Source: Lachnospiraceae bacterium
GTDB lineage: Bacteria > Bacillota > Clostridia > Lachnospirales > Lachnospiraceae
Direction of reading: 5' to 3'
NCBI GenBank assembly: GCA_017470935.1
Contig: JAFUXG010000057.1
Location: forward strand, 1-35,877
DNA length: 35,877 nucleotides
Position numbers and translations under genes: made by a program. The notes beneath the pieces were generated by a model. It saw only the letters and a program-made list of their open reading frames with translations. It made no database searches and was not told the DNA's origin. Below, one piece after another: positions 35,752 through 35,877 of the stretch (the first letter of the stretch is position 1; the number at the start of each line of letters is the position of its first letter).

Positions 35752-35874
35752 ATGGCGGACGCAGGTAAGCTGGCAGCATGGTGCGTTTTGTATGACTTTC
35801 TGTACGGTGATAAGAGTTTCTAAGTATCCCGTTAAAGCTTCGATGACGTACGCGGCAAGGTGCTTAGTCGCCAT
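35752..35874. repeat. Candidate dispersed intergenic element at the right edge
   Basis: About 123 bp, opening with ATGGCGGAC (35752-35760) and closing with GTCGCCAT (35867-35874), imperfect terminal inverted repeats. Reversed, its closing end reads ATGGCGACTAAGCACCTTGCCGCG, similar to CCATAGCAGCAAGCACCTCGCG at 11864. No gene is seen in 35677-35877. Confidence 0.4.
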
Positions 35875-35877
35875 CCA

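Noticed and set aside
35611-35823. 70-residue plus-strand open frame at the right edge
   Set aside because: It begins inside the terminator at a TTG, without a ribosome binding site, and runs through the candidate repeat.

Overview
The window reads as a chromosomal segment of a low-to-moderate GC Gram-positive anaerobe, most likely a Lachnospiraceae-type Clostridia. The grounds are the Firmicutes-style cluster rimP-nusA-ylxR-ylxQ-infB-rbfA-nrnA-truB-ribF, strong AGGAGG-type ribosome binding sites, several TTG/GTG starts, and the companions FabV, QueH and a GluP-like rhomboid. This assignment is inferred from gene content only. Almost everything is on the minus strand; only a TetR-type regulator and one small orphan gene are on the plus strand. 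No rRNA, tRNA, IS element or CRISPR array was seen.

Layout, right to left in the direction of most transcription. A small orphan gene (35350-35583, +) has its own promoter, a candidate operator, a strong terminator, and beyond it one copy of a candidate intergenic repeat. Then come queH and fabV (-). A tetR-type regulator (+) faces a SprA-like HExxH protein (-), and the two share a palindromic -35 element. thyA-folA make thymidylate and tetrahydrofolate. Next are a YbjQ-domain protein ending in a RanBP2-like zinc finger, a HAD phosphatase and a rhomboid protease.

24302-26914 and 21158-24295 form a tight two-gene pair. The first encodes a TPR-like protein with a very long acidic tail. The second encodes a 1045-residue protein with a 33-copy octapeptide helix and a C-terminal CbxX/SpoVK-like AAA+ domain whose Walker A lysine, Walker B acids and arginine finger all appear to be lost. 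mreB follows. This block is the best candidate here for an undescribed system, plausibly a cytoplasmic scaffold linked to cell shape or the envelope.

11-20 kb is the translation/transcription cluster (rimP to ribF). NusA carries an extreme Asp/Glu/Tyr tail, and IF-2 carries 15 tandem basic octapeptides. It ends in an intrinsic terminator after ribF.

1-10716 is one uninterrupted reading frame of at least 3572 codons running off the left edge. It encodes a secreted giant protein with a signal peptide, about nine divergent beta-rich modules, Fn3 and Ig-like domains, a PKD domain, a carboxypeptidase-regulatory-like domain, a Gly/Ser linker, then a DUF6531-like entry region and YD/RHS repeats. 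Its C-terminus, where an RHS toxin tip would lie, is outside the window.
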